A stretch of DNA of 64,000 bases from Biscogniauxia marginata (Eukaryota; Ascomycota; Sordariomycetes; Xylariales; Xylariaceae), in the NCBI GenBank assembly GCA_022695795.1, contig MU404184.1, positions 1 to 64,000 on the forward strand, in the 5' to 3' direction. The position numbers and the translations under genes were made by a program. Positions 10,690 to 21,070 of the stretch are shown here, in pieces; within the stretch, counting starts at the first letter, position 1; each line of letters opens with the position of its first letter. The notes beneath the pieces were generated by a model that ran no database searches, was not told where the DNA came from, and saw only the letters and a program-made list of their open reading frames with translations.

Positions 10690-13140
10690 AGCTGATTTTC
10701 ACCAGGATTTCTTAAGTCTAAATACGATTTTTATATAATTATTTTATATAAAGCAACTTAAAATCGGAGTTTTAAAAGAAACATTTAATATTATAATTTA
10801 TATTAAAACTTATATTAATACGTTTTATTATATAATAAAAAGGATTAATATAATAACTTTATATTAAAAATATTAACATATTATATAAGTAAATAAACAA
10901 AATAAACTCGCGAACGAAATTTCATAGTTATTATACTTTTAATTATTAAAAATTATTTACGTCGTATTAAAATTAATTAATAATTATTATTATTTAAATC
11001 GTTTTATTTAACTTTATACTTTAAAAATTAAATATTTTTTATATTAAATATTTAGTTTTTTAAAGCGTAATTTATATTATTTAATTAAAAATTAATATGT
11101 TTATTATTATTTATAAATAACGTTATTTAAATATTAATTTTTATTAATTATTAAAAATTAATAATGTTTTTAATATTATATTATAATAACGATTTAAAAA
11201 TATATTTATATAATTAATCGTTATATTAAATTTCCGAAAATTTATATTTTATAAAGAAGTTATAATTATTTAATATATTATTAACTTAAATAATCGATTA
11301 TTTTTTTCTCGTTTTTATTACGTTATTAAGATAATAAATATTTTATTACGCGACCGCGACGTAAAGCGCGTTAAATAAAACTAAGCTTTTTATAAAGATT
11401 TAAATATATACCGAAATAATATAAATTAATATGTAATATAATTACGAAATATAATATTTAAAAAGAGAATATATATAATTTTAACGAAATAAAGTTTATA
11501 ATTAAAATAATTATTAAAACTAATATAATAATAATAAATATAAAACGATATAAATAATTATAATAAGCTTAATAAAGTAATTAAAAATAAGTTATAATTA
11601 TTTAAATTATAAGTATTATTAATTGCTTTTTATTATTATATATTATTTTAATTAAAAAAACATCTCGCTTTATAATATTATAATAACTTATTATTATTAA
11701 AAAGTAAAATTGCGATATTAAATAATAACTAAATTATAAATAAGTTTAATATAAACTTTATAAAGCATTTTTATAAATATATAAAAAAAATTTAAAAAAA
11801 ATTACGCGTTTTTTAATTTTAAATAGTTATAAAAATTATTATTATAAAAAAAATGTCGTTATATTTTATATATTTAATTATTTGTTATATAAGTTTTAAC
11901 TTTTTAACTTTATATATTTTAATATTTTAAAATAAATATATAATAATTATTTATAAGGTTTAATAAATTGTTATTATATTTATATTATATAAAAAAAATT
12001 AATTAACTTTATAAAAGTTTTTATTATTATAATAATTATTTCGAATATATAAATTAAATTTCGCGTAATTAAATTAGTTCTTTTTAATTTAAAAAAGGTT
12101 ATTATTATATTACTTTTTATATAAAAAACGCGTATATTTTTTTAGATTTCAATATAAATTAAGTATTTTTAAAAGTTAAAATATTTATAATAATTTATAA
12201 AGTGTTTTTATAATTTAATTATATTATAAATAAAGTTAAAAAGTTTTAAAAAGTTTTTTATAAATATTATAAATATTTATAATTAATTTATAAAGATTAT
12301 TTTAATATTAATATATAAAGTGTTTTTATTACGAGATAAATAATATTTTTAATAAACGACATAAAATTAAAAATAAATAATTATAAATAAGAAAATTACT
12401 TAATATAAAAAAAGAAATAACTTTATAAGTTAAAAAATAATATTATAATTAATAATAATAAAAAAGAGTCTCGAAAAAAGGTAATAACTAAGTGAAAACA
12501 ATATAATATATATAATTAATTTAGTTATAATACGTATATTTATATAACGAATAAAAATATATTTAATAATATTTATATAATAAATAAAAAGGTATTTAGT
12601 AATTTAAATTTAAAGGAATTATAATTAATTTTATTTGTTATTTATTTTTTATTTTAATTTTAAAGGGTTTTAACTCGGAAAATATAATAAATTAAATAAT
12701 ATAAATTACGCTTTAAAAAACCAAATACTTAATATAAAAAAGGTATTCGGTTTTTAAAATATAAAGTTAAATAAAACGGTTTAAATAATAGTAATTATTA
12801 ATTAATTTCGATATAACGTAAATAATTTTTAATAGTTAAAAGTGTAATAATTATAAAATTTCGTTCACGAGCTTGTTTTGTTTATTTGCTTATATAATAT
12901 ATTAATATTATTTTAAAAATTAATTTATATAAAATCTTTAAATATACTTTTAATATTTACCTTTTTTAAATATATTTTATATTTATTAAATAATAATATT
13001 ATTATTAAAAAATTAAATATTATTATTATTTAATTAAAATATATTAATGCTTAATTAAAGTAATATCGAGGTTAGTTTTAATTAGTTAACTAAATAGAAA
13101 ATGTGTGTAAATAAGTGTGAATTTAATAGGGTGACTTTAT
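10690..13140. repeat. AT-rich, RIP-like block
   Basis: An almost GC-free block between VMA2 and HMG-CoA lyase. Most of it is the terminal-inverted-repeat element at 10876-12902. No intact open frame. Confidence 0.85.
10876..12902. mobile_element. 2-kb DNA transposon relic with >200-bp terminal inverted repeats
   Basis: The left end (10876 to about 11090) and right end (about 12688 to 12902) are inverted copies. Shared words in the same order include TTATATAAG, AAATAAACAAAA, CGAACGAAATTT, TTAAAAATTATTTACGT, CGTTTTATTTAACTTTATA and AAAGCGTAATTTATATTATT. Differences between the arms are nearly all transitions. TA lies directly outside both ends (10874-10875 and 12903-12904), as for TA-target elements of the Tc1/mariner type. 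The interior has no frame left and no transposase motif I can read. A related partial copy lies at about 49860-50850 and a short derivative at 15179-16815. Confidence 0.85.
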
Positions 13141-13365
13141 AAGACTAGATTATTAATGTAGATTTGGTGGAGCTTGAACAGTTTTCGAACTGGTCCGCCG
13201 AAGACCCGTCGCTATGAATTCCATCGCTAATTCATTCCCGCTGTCTTAAGACGTTAATGTCTGACTACTGAATGCGTTCGCGACCTCGGGCTCACAGTGC
13301 GTCTGTACTGTTATGCAAGACCCTGAGAGCGTAAACAGACATTTCCAACTCGTGATGAACCAATA

Positions 13366-14582
13366 ATGGCGGCGTTGCGTCCGATGATTCGCTTGGCCCG
13401 CTGGCGAGTTGCCCCGGCATCCCCCGCTATGCGGCGATGTTTTGCGACGGCGGCCGACGTCAGAAACCCGGCCGCCACGCAACCTCGTTCCGAGAATCGT
13501 GTGAGGCTGGTGGAGGTTGGTCCGAGGGATGGGCTCCAGAACGAGAAGAAGTCAATTCCTCTGGCAACCAAGATCGAGCTGATCGAAAGGCTAGCCGAGA
13601 CGGGAGTCTCCTTCATCGAGGCAGGGTCCTTCGTCTCTCCAAAATGGGTGCCGCAGGTATGCCAGGCCAAGTCCCAGTCCAGTTGGCAATATCAATGGTG
13701 GCCTTTATACACGAGTTGCTGATGAGAGGCTTGCTACAGATGGATAACTCGAGCGCGATCATGGAACACCTTCTGACGAAAAACATCCCCTCGCCCGTTC
13801 CCATCACGTACTCCTTTCTGGCACCGAATGCCAAAGGCGTGGAGAATGCTGCCAATACACTACAGCAGCACCACGGCCATTACTTGACCCAGGCCGAGTC
13901 CCTCTCTGGAGTGAGCGGCAAACCCGCCATGGAGCTTGCAGTCTTTGCCGCGGCGACCGAGAGCTTCTCGAAGCGGAATCTCAATTGCGACATCGCGACA
14001 TCCCTCGAGAGGTTCAAGGACGTCATACAGAGAGCAAAACAGCTTGGTATCAGAGCTCGCGCCTACATTTCGGTGGTTTTGGGATGTCCTTTTGAAGGCT
14101 ACGACGTTGACCCTCGCAAGGTAGCCGAGATTGCTACTTCTCTACTTGAAATGGGGGCAGACGAGATCTCCCTCGGGGACACGACGGGAATGGGTACCGC
14201 GCCTCGCACTCAGGAGCTACTCAGATGCATGGCAGCGGCCGGCATACGCACGGAAGATATCGCCATGCATTTCCACGACACCTATGGCCAGGCCCTCGTG
14301 AATACAGCCATCTCGCTCGAACGTGGCATCAGGACTTTTGACTCTGCTGTCGGAGGTATAGGTGGTTGTCCTTATAGCCCCGGCGCGACCGGAAACGTGG
14401 CCACTGAAAACATGGTCTATTTCATGGAAAGCCTCGGAATGGAGACTGGCATTGACCTTGATGCAGTGGTTGATATTGGTGAATGGATAACGGACGAGCT
14501 GGGTAGGCCTAATGATTCTTCGGTTGGAAAAGCCGTCCTGGGAGCACGTAAGACTACGGCAACAAATAGCACCATGATGTAG
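13366..14582 (+). CDS. Hydroxymethylglutaryl-CoA lyase, probably mitochondrial
   Basis: Cleaves HMG-CoA to acetyl-CoA and acetoacetate, the last step of leucine breakdown. Exons 13366-13656 and 13740-14582 give 377 residues. The 83-nt intron has GTATGC, a CTGAT branch and TACAG; the splice joins KWVPQ to MDNSSAIM. The first 30 residues are Arg-rich and lack acidic residues ([20 protein letters not shown]), consistent with a mitochondrial presequence. TIM-barrel motifs: [12 protein letters not shown] with Arg54/Asp55, metal-binding MHFHDTYGQ (His274, His276), and the signature [15 protein letters not shown] with catalytic Cys307. There is an insert of about 15 residues ([16 protein letters not shown]) before [14 protein letters not shown], a region that varies in the family. 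The gene sits alone between two AT-rich blocks, with AT-rich DNA ending about 220 nt upstream and starting about 300 nt downstream, yet its frame is intact. Confidence 0.95.
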
Positions 14583-15436
14583 TTGAAGCTCACATTGCAC
14601 ATGCAGAGGCTTAAAAATTGTCTAAAGAGCCTCTATAGAATTTGCGCACGATCCTTAACGCCTCTCAAGGTGTAAAACCTGCCTTTATCCGTTGGTCCGC
14701 GCCTAGCTAATTAGGGCCAACAACCAGGGCTTAGTTAGTGTCAGGGAATGCAATTGTGTGGTTCCCATCGTTGTTATATTCTTGATGGAGATCCAGCTAT
14801 CTGTACCAACAGTGGGGAATAACTACCTAGGTACTAAGTATGTGGGGTCCTAAGCCTTGTTAAGTGACAATTAAGGAATAGTATTATAACCAAGGATAAT
14901 ATGATAATTATTTTATAATTAAACTTAATTTTAATATAATTTTAAAGTTTTATATATTTATAAAATAATTTATAAAATTAAAAAGTAATATAAATTAAAA
15001 TTTATATTTTAAAATTTTATTAAAATTAATAATAAATATTATAAAGTTTTTAATATAATATATAAATAAGTTTATAAAAAAGAGTTTTAATAAAAGTTTA
15101 AAATTAAGTTTTTTTTATTTTTATTTTTTTTTTCATTTTATATATATTTATATTAATTTTATTATTTAATAAATTATAATATATTATATAAATAAATAAA
15201 TAAAATAAGTTTATTAATAAGATTTTATAATTAATACACTTTTAATTATTAAAAATTATTATTTAAATTAAATACATTTTTTATATTAAATATTTAGTTT
15301 TTTAAAACGTAATTTATATTATTCAATTAAAAATTAATATATTTATTATTATTTTTAAAACACGTAAAATTAAAATTATATTTTTTGGGTTTTATTAATT
15401 AACTTAATTTCATAATTAATAATAATATTATTTATA

Positions 15437-16287
15437 ACATGTTTTATATATAAATAAGTTATTTAATTTCTTATATAAAATCAACTTTTTTAAAAATTTA
15501 TAACTTTATATGTAAAACTTATAAAAGTCTCGGAACTTGTTTATTAGTTATATAATTAAAAGGTTTAACTAAAAATAAAATCGAAAAAATGAATTTTAAA
15601 AAACGCGAAAAAAAACGCGTAAAAACTAAAATTAAAATAAAACATATAAACCTTTTTATTAAACATTTAAATCTTAATTTTTTTTAATTTTATATTTAAT
15701 TACTTTATATAATTATATAACAAGAAAAATATGTTTAAGACTTTTACAATTTTTATATATAAAGTTATAAATTTTTTAAAAAGTCGATTTTATATAAAAA
15801 ATTAAGTGACTTATTTATATTACGAACTAACAAGGATATTAAGTTACCTTAGTTTCGGGTAATCTTCGGAAATTGAGAACGTGTTTATAGAACTTTTAAA
15901 CATGTGTAGACATTTAAAGTTGAAGTTATATATACTCTTAAAAGTAAAGTAATAACATGTTTATAAAAGTTTTAAACATTTATAAAGAAGTAAAGAGAAT
16001 ACTAGATATTACTTCTTAAAAAGAACAAGTATAAAAAAAGGGGATTTCCTATATATTTAGTTATTTATTCGAGTTTTTCAGTTATTAATTTAAGATTATA
16101 ATCGCTTTTTAATATTATAATGAGAGTACTTTGAAATCTCTTTAATAAACGAAGCATAATAAATCTCTTAAATTAACCTTGATTTATTATTACCTTTAAA
16201 CAAGAAAACCTAGTACGTACTTACTTATAAAGTTAATTAACTAGAAACATATAAAGAGGTTCGTTATAATTTATATATAAAATACGT
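15437..16287. mobile_element. Foldback element, copy 2, interrupted by a solo LTR
   Basis: The left arm starts ACATGTTTTATATATAAATA and continues with TTATATAAAATCAACTTTTT. The right arm carries AAGTCGATTTTATATAAAAA and AAGTGACTTATTTA, is broken by the solo LTR 15818-16268, and resumes TATATAAAATACGT. TA at 15435-15436 and 16288-16289 flank it. Without the LTR it is about 395 bp, the size of the other copies. Confidence 0.8.
15818..16268 (+). mobile_element. Solo LTR, gypsy family 1
   Basis: Starts TATTACGAACTAAC (TG changed to TA) and ends GAGGTTCGTTATA (ACA changed to ATA). ATTTA lies on both sides (15813-15817 and 16269-16273), a 5-bp target duplication. The 3' half aligns with the LTRs at 27920, 23606, 26401 and 33682 through words such as GAAAACCTAGTACGTACTTA. 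It is 451 bp with no internal region. Confidence 0.88.
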
Positions 16288-16370
16288 TAATATAAATAAT
16301 TTTTAATAATTAAAAATATAATAATTATAAAATTTTATTTATAAGTTTATTTTATTTACTTATTTATATA

Positions 16371-16807
16371 ACGTGTTTTATAAGCGAGTAAGCCACATAA
16401 GTAAATAAGTCACTTAATTTCTTATATAAAATCGACTTTTTCAAAAATTCATAACTTTACACGTAAAAATCGTAAAAATCTCGAACCTTTTTTTTTAGTT
16501 ATATAATTATAAAGTTTAACTAAAAATAAAAATAAAAAAATAAAAAAGAAATACACAAAGAAATACGTAAAAAGGTTTATATATTTTGTTTTAATTTTAG
16601 TTTTTACGCGTTTTCTTTTCGCGTTTTTTAAAATTAATTTTTTCGATTTTATTTTTAGTTAAACCTTATAATTATATAACTAAAAAAAAAGGTCCGAGAT
16701 TTTTCTGATTTTTACGCGTAAAATTATGAATTTTTTAAAAAGTTAATTTTATATAAGAAATTAAATGGCTTACTCGCTTATGTGACTTACTCGCTTATAA
16801 GACACGT
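16371..16807. mobile_element. Foldback element, copy 3
   Basis: The left end ACGTGTTTTATAAGCGAGTA is the inverted copy of the right end, and TA flanks both sides (16369-16370 and 16808-16809). The arms are close to 200 bp and include TATAAAATCGACTTTTTCAA and TAACTTTACACGTAAAAATC on the left. It is 437 bp and the best preserved member of its family here. It lies inside the right terminus of the 15179-16815 element. Confidence 0.88.
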
Positions 16808-16975
16808 TAATATATTAATAATATTAAAAATATAATAGTTATTAAATAAATAAAATCCATTATATTTATTTATATTTTAAGTAAATGTAATTATAATAAT
16901 TCACGAAACGTAGTAGTTTTTATATGTAAAAATCACAAAGTAAGCTTATAATTACGTAAGGCTACCTAATATATT

Positions 16976-17313
16976 AAGGTAGGTAGGTAGGTCACGATAT
17001 TTGAGTTTTCTAAAAAGTATCTGGCTCTGAAATGCTAATGTTCCTAAGGTATCGTTCTAGCGTAAGTTTGTAGGTATGTTTATGTGCCCATTCGTTAAAG
17101 CCTTGGCATTCTTAGTTGATTCTCAGTGTTCCTATAAATCCCCCGTCATTTGCATCCTTCATCATCAGCCTCTACCTTCGCTTATAACGCCCCCAAATCA
17201 ACATTGGTCACTCATGGTGAATGCTTCCGTCCAGATCCTACCATGATCCCCTCCACTACTTCGATTCAATAAGAATTAATTTTGCGGACGCCGATCGGAG
17301 GGGTGTTTAGCTG
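16976..17313. other. 3' flank of palA
   Basis: Normal-composition sequence between the AT-rich block and the palA stop codon, with a TAGGTA repeat cluster at its left edge (about 16977-16992). No gene seen. Confidence 0.5.
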
Positions 17314-20129
17314 CTATCCGAACCTGATCCCGCTACTCGGATCCCAGGTTCCCCCCTGAGGTTGATTAGTCACTGGCAGGATAGCAGCAGCACCTACACT
17401 CCCATTTCCCGAGTGCCCAACTCTGGCGGCCGAATTCGCGTTCGTTCCAGCAAATCTGATAGGCATCTCCTGATTCCAGAGGTTCTGTATGGATTTAGCC
17501 CTTGGCGGCTGCGGCTGCGGGGCCACAGTCTCACTGGCGGATGCCCAGGACTGGATGTGCGCCTCAGCGGGTTCGTGAATCTGCTGTCTTGAAGAAGTCG
17601 GTGGCTGGCTGCTATAGTATGGGTCCTGGGGCTGGAGTTGGGACTGGGGTTGGGATGGGGGTTGGGACTGATATTCTGATCCCCCTCCGTTCCAACCAAC
17701 AGCAGTGGAAGGAGATTGGACATGACTCTGAGCTCCGATACTGAGGTTACTTAGCGGTGGCATGCTGAGCTCGTCCTCAAGCATGCGGGCCTCGCGCCGC
17801 CGTTCCGTGACGAAGGTGCGTGCGCCGTCCCTGAAGCCGCCGATAATACGACTCAGGTCGTTATAGAACTTTCTCCCGACTTCCACATTGTTGATGAGCT
17901 CCTTGTACTTATAATATGCGTTCTCGAGCTTCTGGAGAGCCTGCTCCCTCTCCCTATTGCCTTTGTCGCCGACTATCTTCTTCTGGCTCTCGAACTCGCG
18001 GTTCACACGTATCAGATCAGAGATGAGCTTCTCTTGCTCTGCGCTCTCTTTATCCACGAGCTCAAGCTCTGGCTCGTATAGAGAGTCTAGGCGCTTCTCG
18101 AAGAAATCCTCAAAATGGGCTGGCACGATAGCCGTAGCCACGGCGTGGCTTCGTTCTAGGCGAGCTGCTTCGGCGAGGATGTCGGACTTGATATCATCAT
18201 TGCGAGCCTTTTCGCGTAAGGCCTCGGCCTTCCTCCTACGGCGGCTCTCGAGACGTGTCACGTCATTGTAAGCGCTACGCAACTGCCCGATGACGGGTTT
18301 AAGCGTCTCCGGAATCTCGGTACGCCGGGACGATGGCACAAAATCCATGATTGCCCGATCTGGACCAGCGAGGATCGCTAAAGTCCGCTCGATACTGCGA
18401 AACTTGTCACGCACAACCCCATCGCTCGTGGCGCTGGTCCCAAACCAGCCTTCGGCGTCGGTCATCTGGGTCCAGAGCTTCGCACCCTGGGTTGGCTCGG
18501 TGCGACTCTCGGAACGTGACCACCGGTCGGTGCCATATTTTCTACGCAAGCCGATATCCTCGTCCTCCTCTGCCTGAAGTAATTCCTTTCCCTCTTCGAA
18601 CACGGCTATGTCGGCGCTGCGCAACTTGTCGATATCAGCAAAACTTCTCTGCAGCCGGTGTATTGCATCCGCCTGCCGGATCTCTTCTGCATGCTGAACA
18701 AGAGTACCCGGTAAGCCCAGGGGTTTCTCAAACGCCTGTATCGAGCCGGGAAGGTTGAGCGACGAGAGTATCTCATGAATCCTTTCGTTTAAGGTCTCAA
18801 GTTCGCCTATAATGTTTTGATTTACCATGCGATCTCTTCGCTCTTCGTAGATAGAGACGGCAATGTGGACAGAGTATGGGACTAGCTTGGTGAAGAGCGC
18901 AGGTCCGAATTCTCCCTTCTCGCCAATATAATCCAAGGGCGATGAGACCTGAGGTGGTATCCGAGGGATTGCCATGGCCGCTCGACCAAGGATACTCAAT
19001 TCGGACTTTGGTATTACGGGGTCTGCCAGCCGATGATTAGTATAGGACTTCTTGTCGTATAGTAGCGAGACGTGTAATCTTGAGGGCTGGGAGGCATGGC
19101 ATACTTAGGTATATCACGTCATTGTCCCTCTCTGCACGTTTCAGATCCTCTTCAACCCTTCTTTTCAACGCGTTCAAATCTTCGACGACCGTCTTGTGAA
19201 GGTAACCGCCTCTGCTCTCCTTGAGCCCTTCCCCAACGCAGGCGACAGCATCTCGTAGCCTGGCCACCTCTTCTCCGTATTTCCGTCTCTCGAGACAGTC
19301 CCGTGCAGCACGATACTGAGCGGCTGCGGCAAAATGGTGGTGCTTGGCGCTCATGTGGTGGATCCAACTACTGCTGATGGCTTCGGACCGCATAGCCGCC
19401 TCACCGGCAAGATTGTAAAGATCCGAGACTTTGGCGGCCAGTCTCGCGATGGAAGCGTCCTTGTAGCCGTCCATAACGGCCTTCTGCCAGAAGCACTCCT
19501 GACCCTGGGCCAGCTGTAGCTGTACTAGGGATTCCAGAGTATGCTCATCCATATCTTCGGGAGGAGCTATTCGTAGCTCGGTAATGACATCGTTCTTGAG
19601 GTGTTTCAGGACGCCAGCGGCCTGGCTGAAGTAGCTCGCGGCGGTTTTGAGGCCGTCGGTATCGGTGCGGTTGCTAGCTATGGCAAGCTGGGAGTACAAT
19701 GCGGCGAGGTTGTAGAGGATGTTGGAGAGTTCGAACTTGAGATTATTAAGGACAATGGGCCGCTCGGTGTTGTAGCCCAGGGAAGGGTACCATGTGAAAT
19801 CAGCACCGATCTGTCACGATCCCTCGAGGGTAAGCTTGGATCTGTCCCGTCCGAAAATGAGATACAGCATGGGAGAGACGCACATCTATGGGGAACTTTC
19901 CGCTTATCCAGACCAGCTGGGCGGCATAGGCCTGAAGCTTCTTGACGCCGCTCGGGTGTGGCTCCCGCAGGTTGATGGCATCGCGTCGCAGGGCATCGAT
20001 GACTTCGAGATCCTGGCGGAACATGTCGGGATGTTGGTCGTACTTTGTCGAGATGTATTGGCGGATGGCTGAAGCCAGCGACAGCTGTGCCCCCTTGCGA
20101 AAAGGCACCGCGAGGATATTGTTCTGCAT
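17314..20129 (-). CDS. palA: pH-response regulator PalA/Rim20 (Bro1-domain protein)
   Basis: PalA (Rim20 in yeast) is the Alix-like adaptor of fungal ambient-pH signalling. It binds YPXL/I motifs in the PacC/Rim101 transcription factor and the ESCRT-III subunit Vps32 at endosomes, allowing PacC processing under alkaline conditions. Three exons, 20129-19884, 19810-19105 and 19022-17314, give 886 residues. Introns are 73 nt (GTGCGT...GACAG) and 82 nt (GTATGC, TACTAATC branch, GGCAG). The splices restore FPIDIGADFTWYPSLGYNT and VIYLNPVIPKSELSILGRAA. The Bro1 domain covers roughly residues 1-390, the coiled V domain about 390-740, and a Gln/Pro/Ser-rich tail follows. The last residues GTWDPSSGIRFG are the characteristic PalA ending, which separates it from the paralog Bro1. 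The start ATG gives MQNNILAVPFRKG. A GTTC repeat lies about 140 nt upstream. Confidence 0.95.
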
Positions 20130-20942
20130 GGCCTAGACCTATTTGGAGGTGAGGCGATGGGATGTCGGCAGAGGCTCAAGTAGATCAGACGGAGGTAGAT
20201 AGATGTGACCAAAACGATTAGAGCATTACGTGCGAGGGCCCTTCTCTGGGGTGGCCTGGGAACTGTGTTCGTTCGTTTGTTCGTTCGCTTATTCGTTCGT
20301 GGGTGCGTGCGAAGGAGAGGGTCGAGAGAGATGAGAGTTGTGGTTGTGATGTGATGTTTACAGGGGATAATTTGGTTGACGGAGTTTCGGTAGATTGATT
20401 GTTAATATTTTTTGGGGGTTCGGTTGCGCGCGTGTTGGTGAGTAGGTATGACTTCATCCCGCACAGTACGGGAACCTAACCTAAGGACGTTAGCTGGGCC
20501 TCCTTATTTCTATCTTTTACGTATATAATCAAACACCTTGGTTAGGTATGTATACCATAAAGTACATAAGAGGTATTTATGAGGTTACTCAAGTATCTCG
20601 TAGATACCTAAAATATAAAAGTCCCTAAAACCATTACTACCTATAAATATCTACATACACTCTTCCATACCTCACTGTGTTCCGTGTCACTAGAAACACG
20701 CCGACGTTAAAGCCAACGTCGTACCTAAATTCAACTTGTCTTTTTCCCACGTGGAATTGATTATATATATGGAATTCAGCATGATCAGGAAGAGAGCAAT
20801 CTAAACCTTCATTCCTCTAGTTCTCTTAATCATGCAATTAAATCTCCCTTTTAATTTGTTTCTAACCATACGTCTTGTGTAATGTATTCGCATTAACTTA
20901 CATGACAAAACAAGGCAGATTTGTTAACCTTGATAATGCTAG
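20130..20942. other. palA upstream region and left edge of the large AT-rich block
   Basis: Likely palA promoter and 5' leader (minus strand), including a GTTC tetranucleotide repeat. From about 20500 composition becomes AT-rich gradually. No gene seen. Confidence 0.5.
20267..20300. repeat. GTTC-type tetranucleotide microsatellite
   Basis: Imperfect tandem GTTC units upstream of the palA start codon, probably in the 5' leader or promoter. Confidence 0.85.
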
Positions 20943-20946
20943 GGTC

Positions 20947-21070
20947 TATCTAGCTACGAAACCAAAGAAAAGAAAAAAAGTTATAAAAAATATGGTTAAT
21001 TACCCTAAATAGGTCATAATAAAATCTAAACTAAAGCTAAATTTAATAAGGTGAGTTATATCTTCTTACA
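20947..21070 (-). repeat. Left terminal direct repeat of the composite element (heavily mutated)
   Basis: Aligns without large gaps to 39801-39926. Most differences are G-to-A or C-to-T relative to the right copy, for example TG to TA at the first dinucleotide and CCCACA to CTTACA-type changes at the end. Confidence 0.85.

Larger units (their letters stand above)
15179..16815. mobile_element. Short derivative of the 2-kb inverted-repeat element, split by two foldback elements
   Basis: The left end reads ATATATTATATAAATAAA and the right end, reverse complemented, reads ATATATTATATAAATAAG once the foldback at 16371-16807 is removed. TA flanks both sides (15177-15178 and 16816-16817). Inverted similarity extends about 90 bp inward (AAATAAAATAA, TTTTATAATTA, TTTTTAATTATTAAAAATTA). 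Without its two insertions the element is about 345 bp. Its ends match those of 10876-12902, so it is probably a non-autonomous relative. Confidence 0.75.
14880..16975. repeat. AT-rich, RIP-like block with nested elements
   Basis: An AT-rich block between HMG-CoA lyase and palA. From 15179 to 16815 it resolves into nested insertions listed separately. The flanks 14880-15176 and 16818-16975 are undelimited decayed repeats. No gene. Confidence 0.85.

Noticed and set aside
13160..13200. tRNA-like piece with a B-box-like word near TTTTCGAACTGGTC
   Set aside because: No cloverleaf or A box could be formed around it.
13437..13739. N-terminal extension of the HMG-CoA lyase second-exon frame without splicing
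   Set aside because: That frame reads a Trp/Gly/Arg-rich nonsense peptide, while the spliced model gives the mitochondrial presequence and the [12 protein letters not shown] motif.
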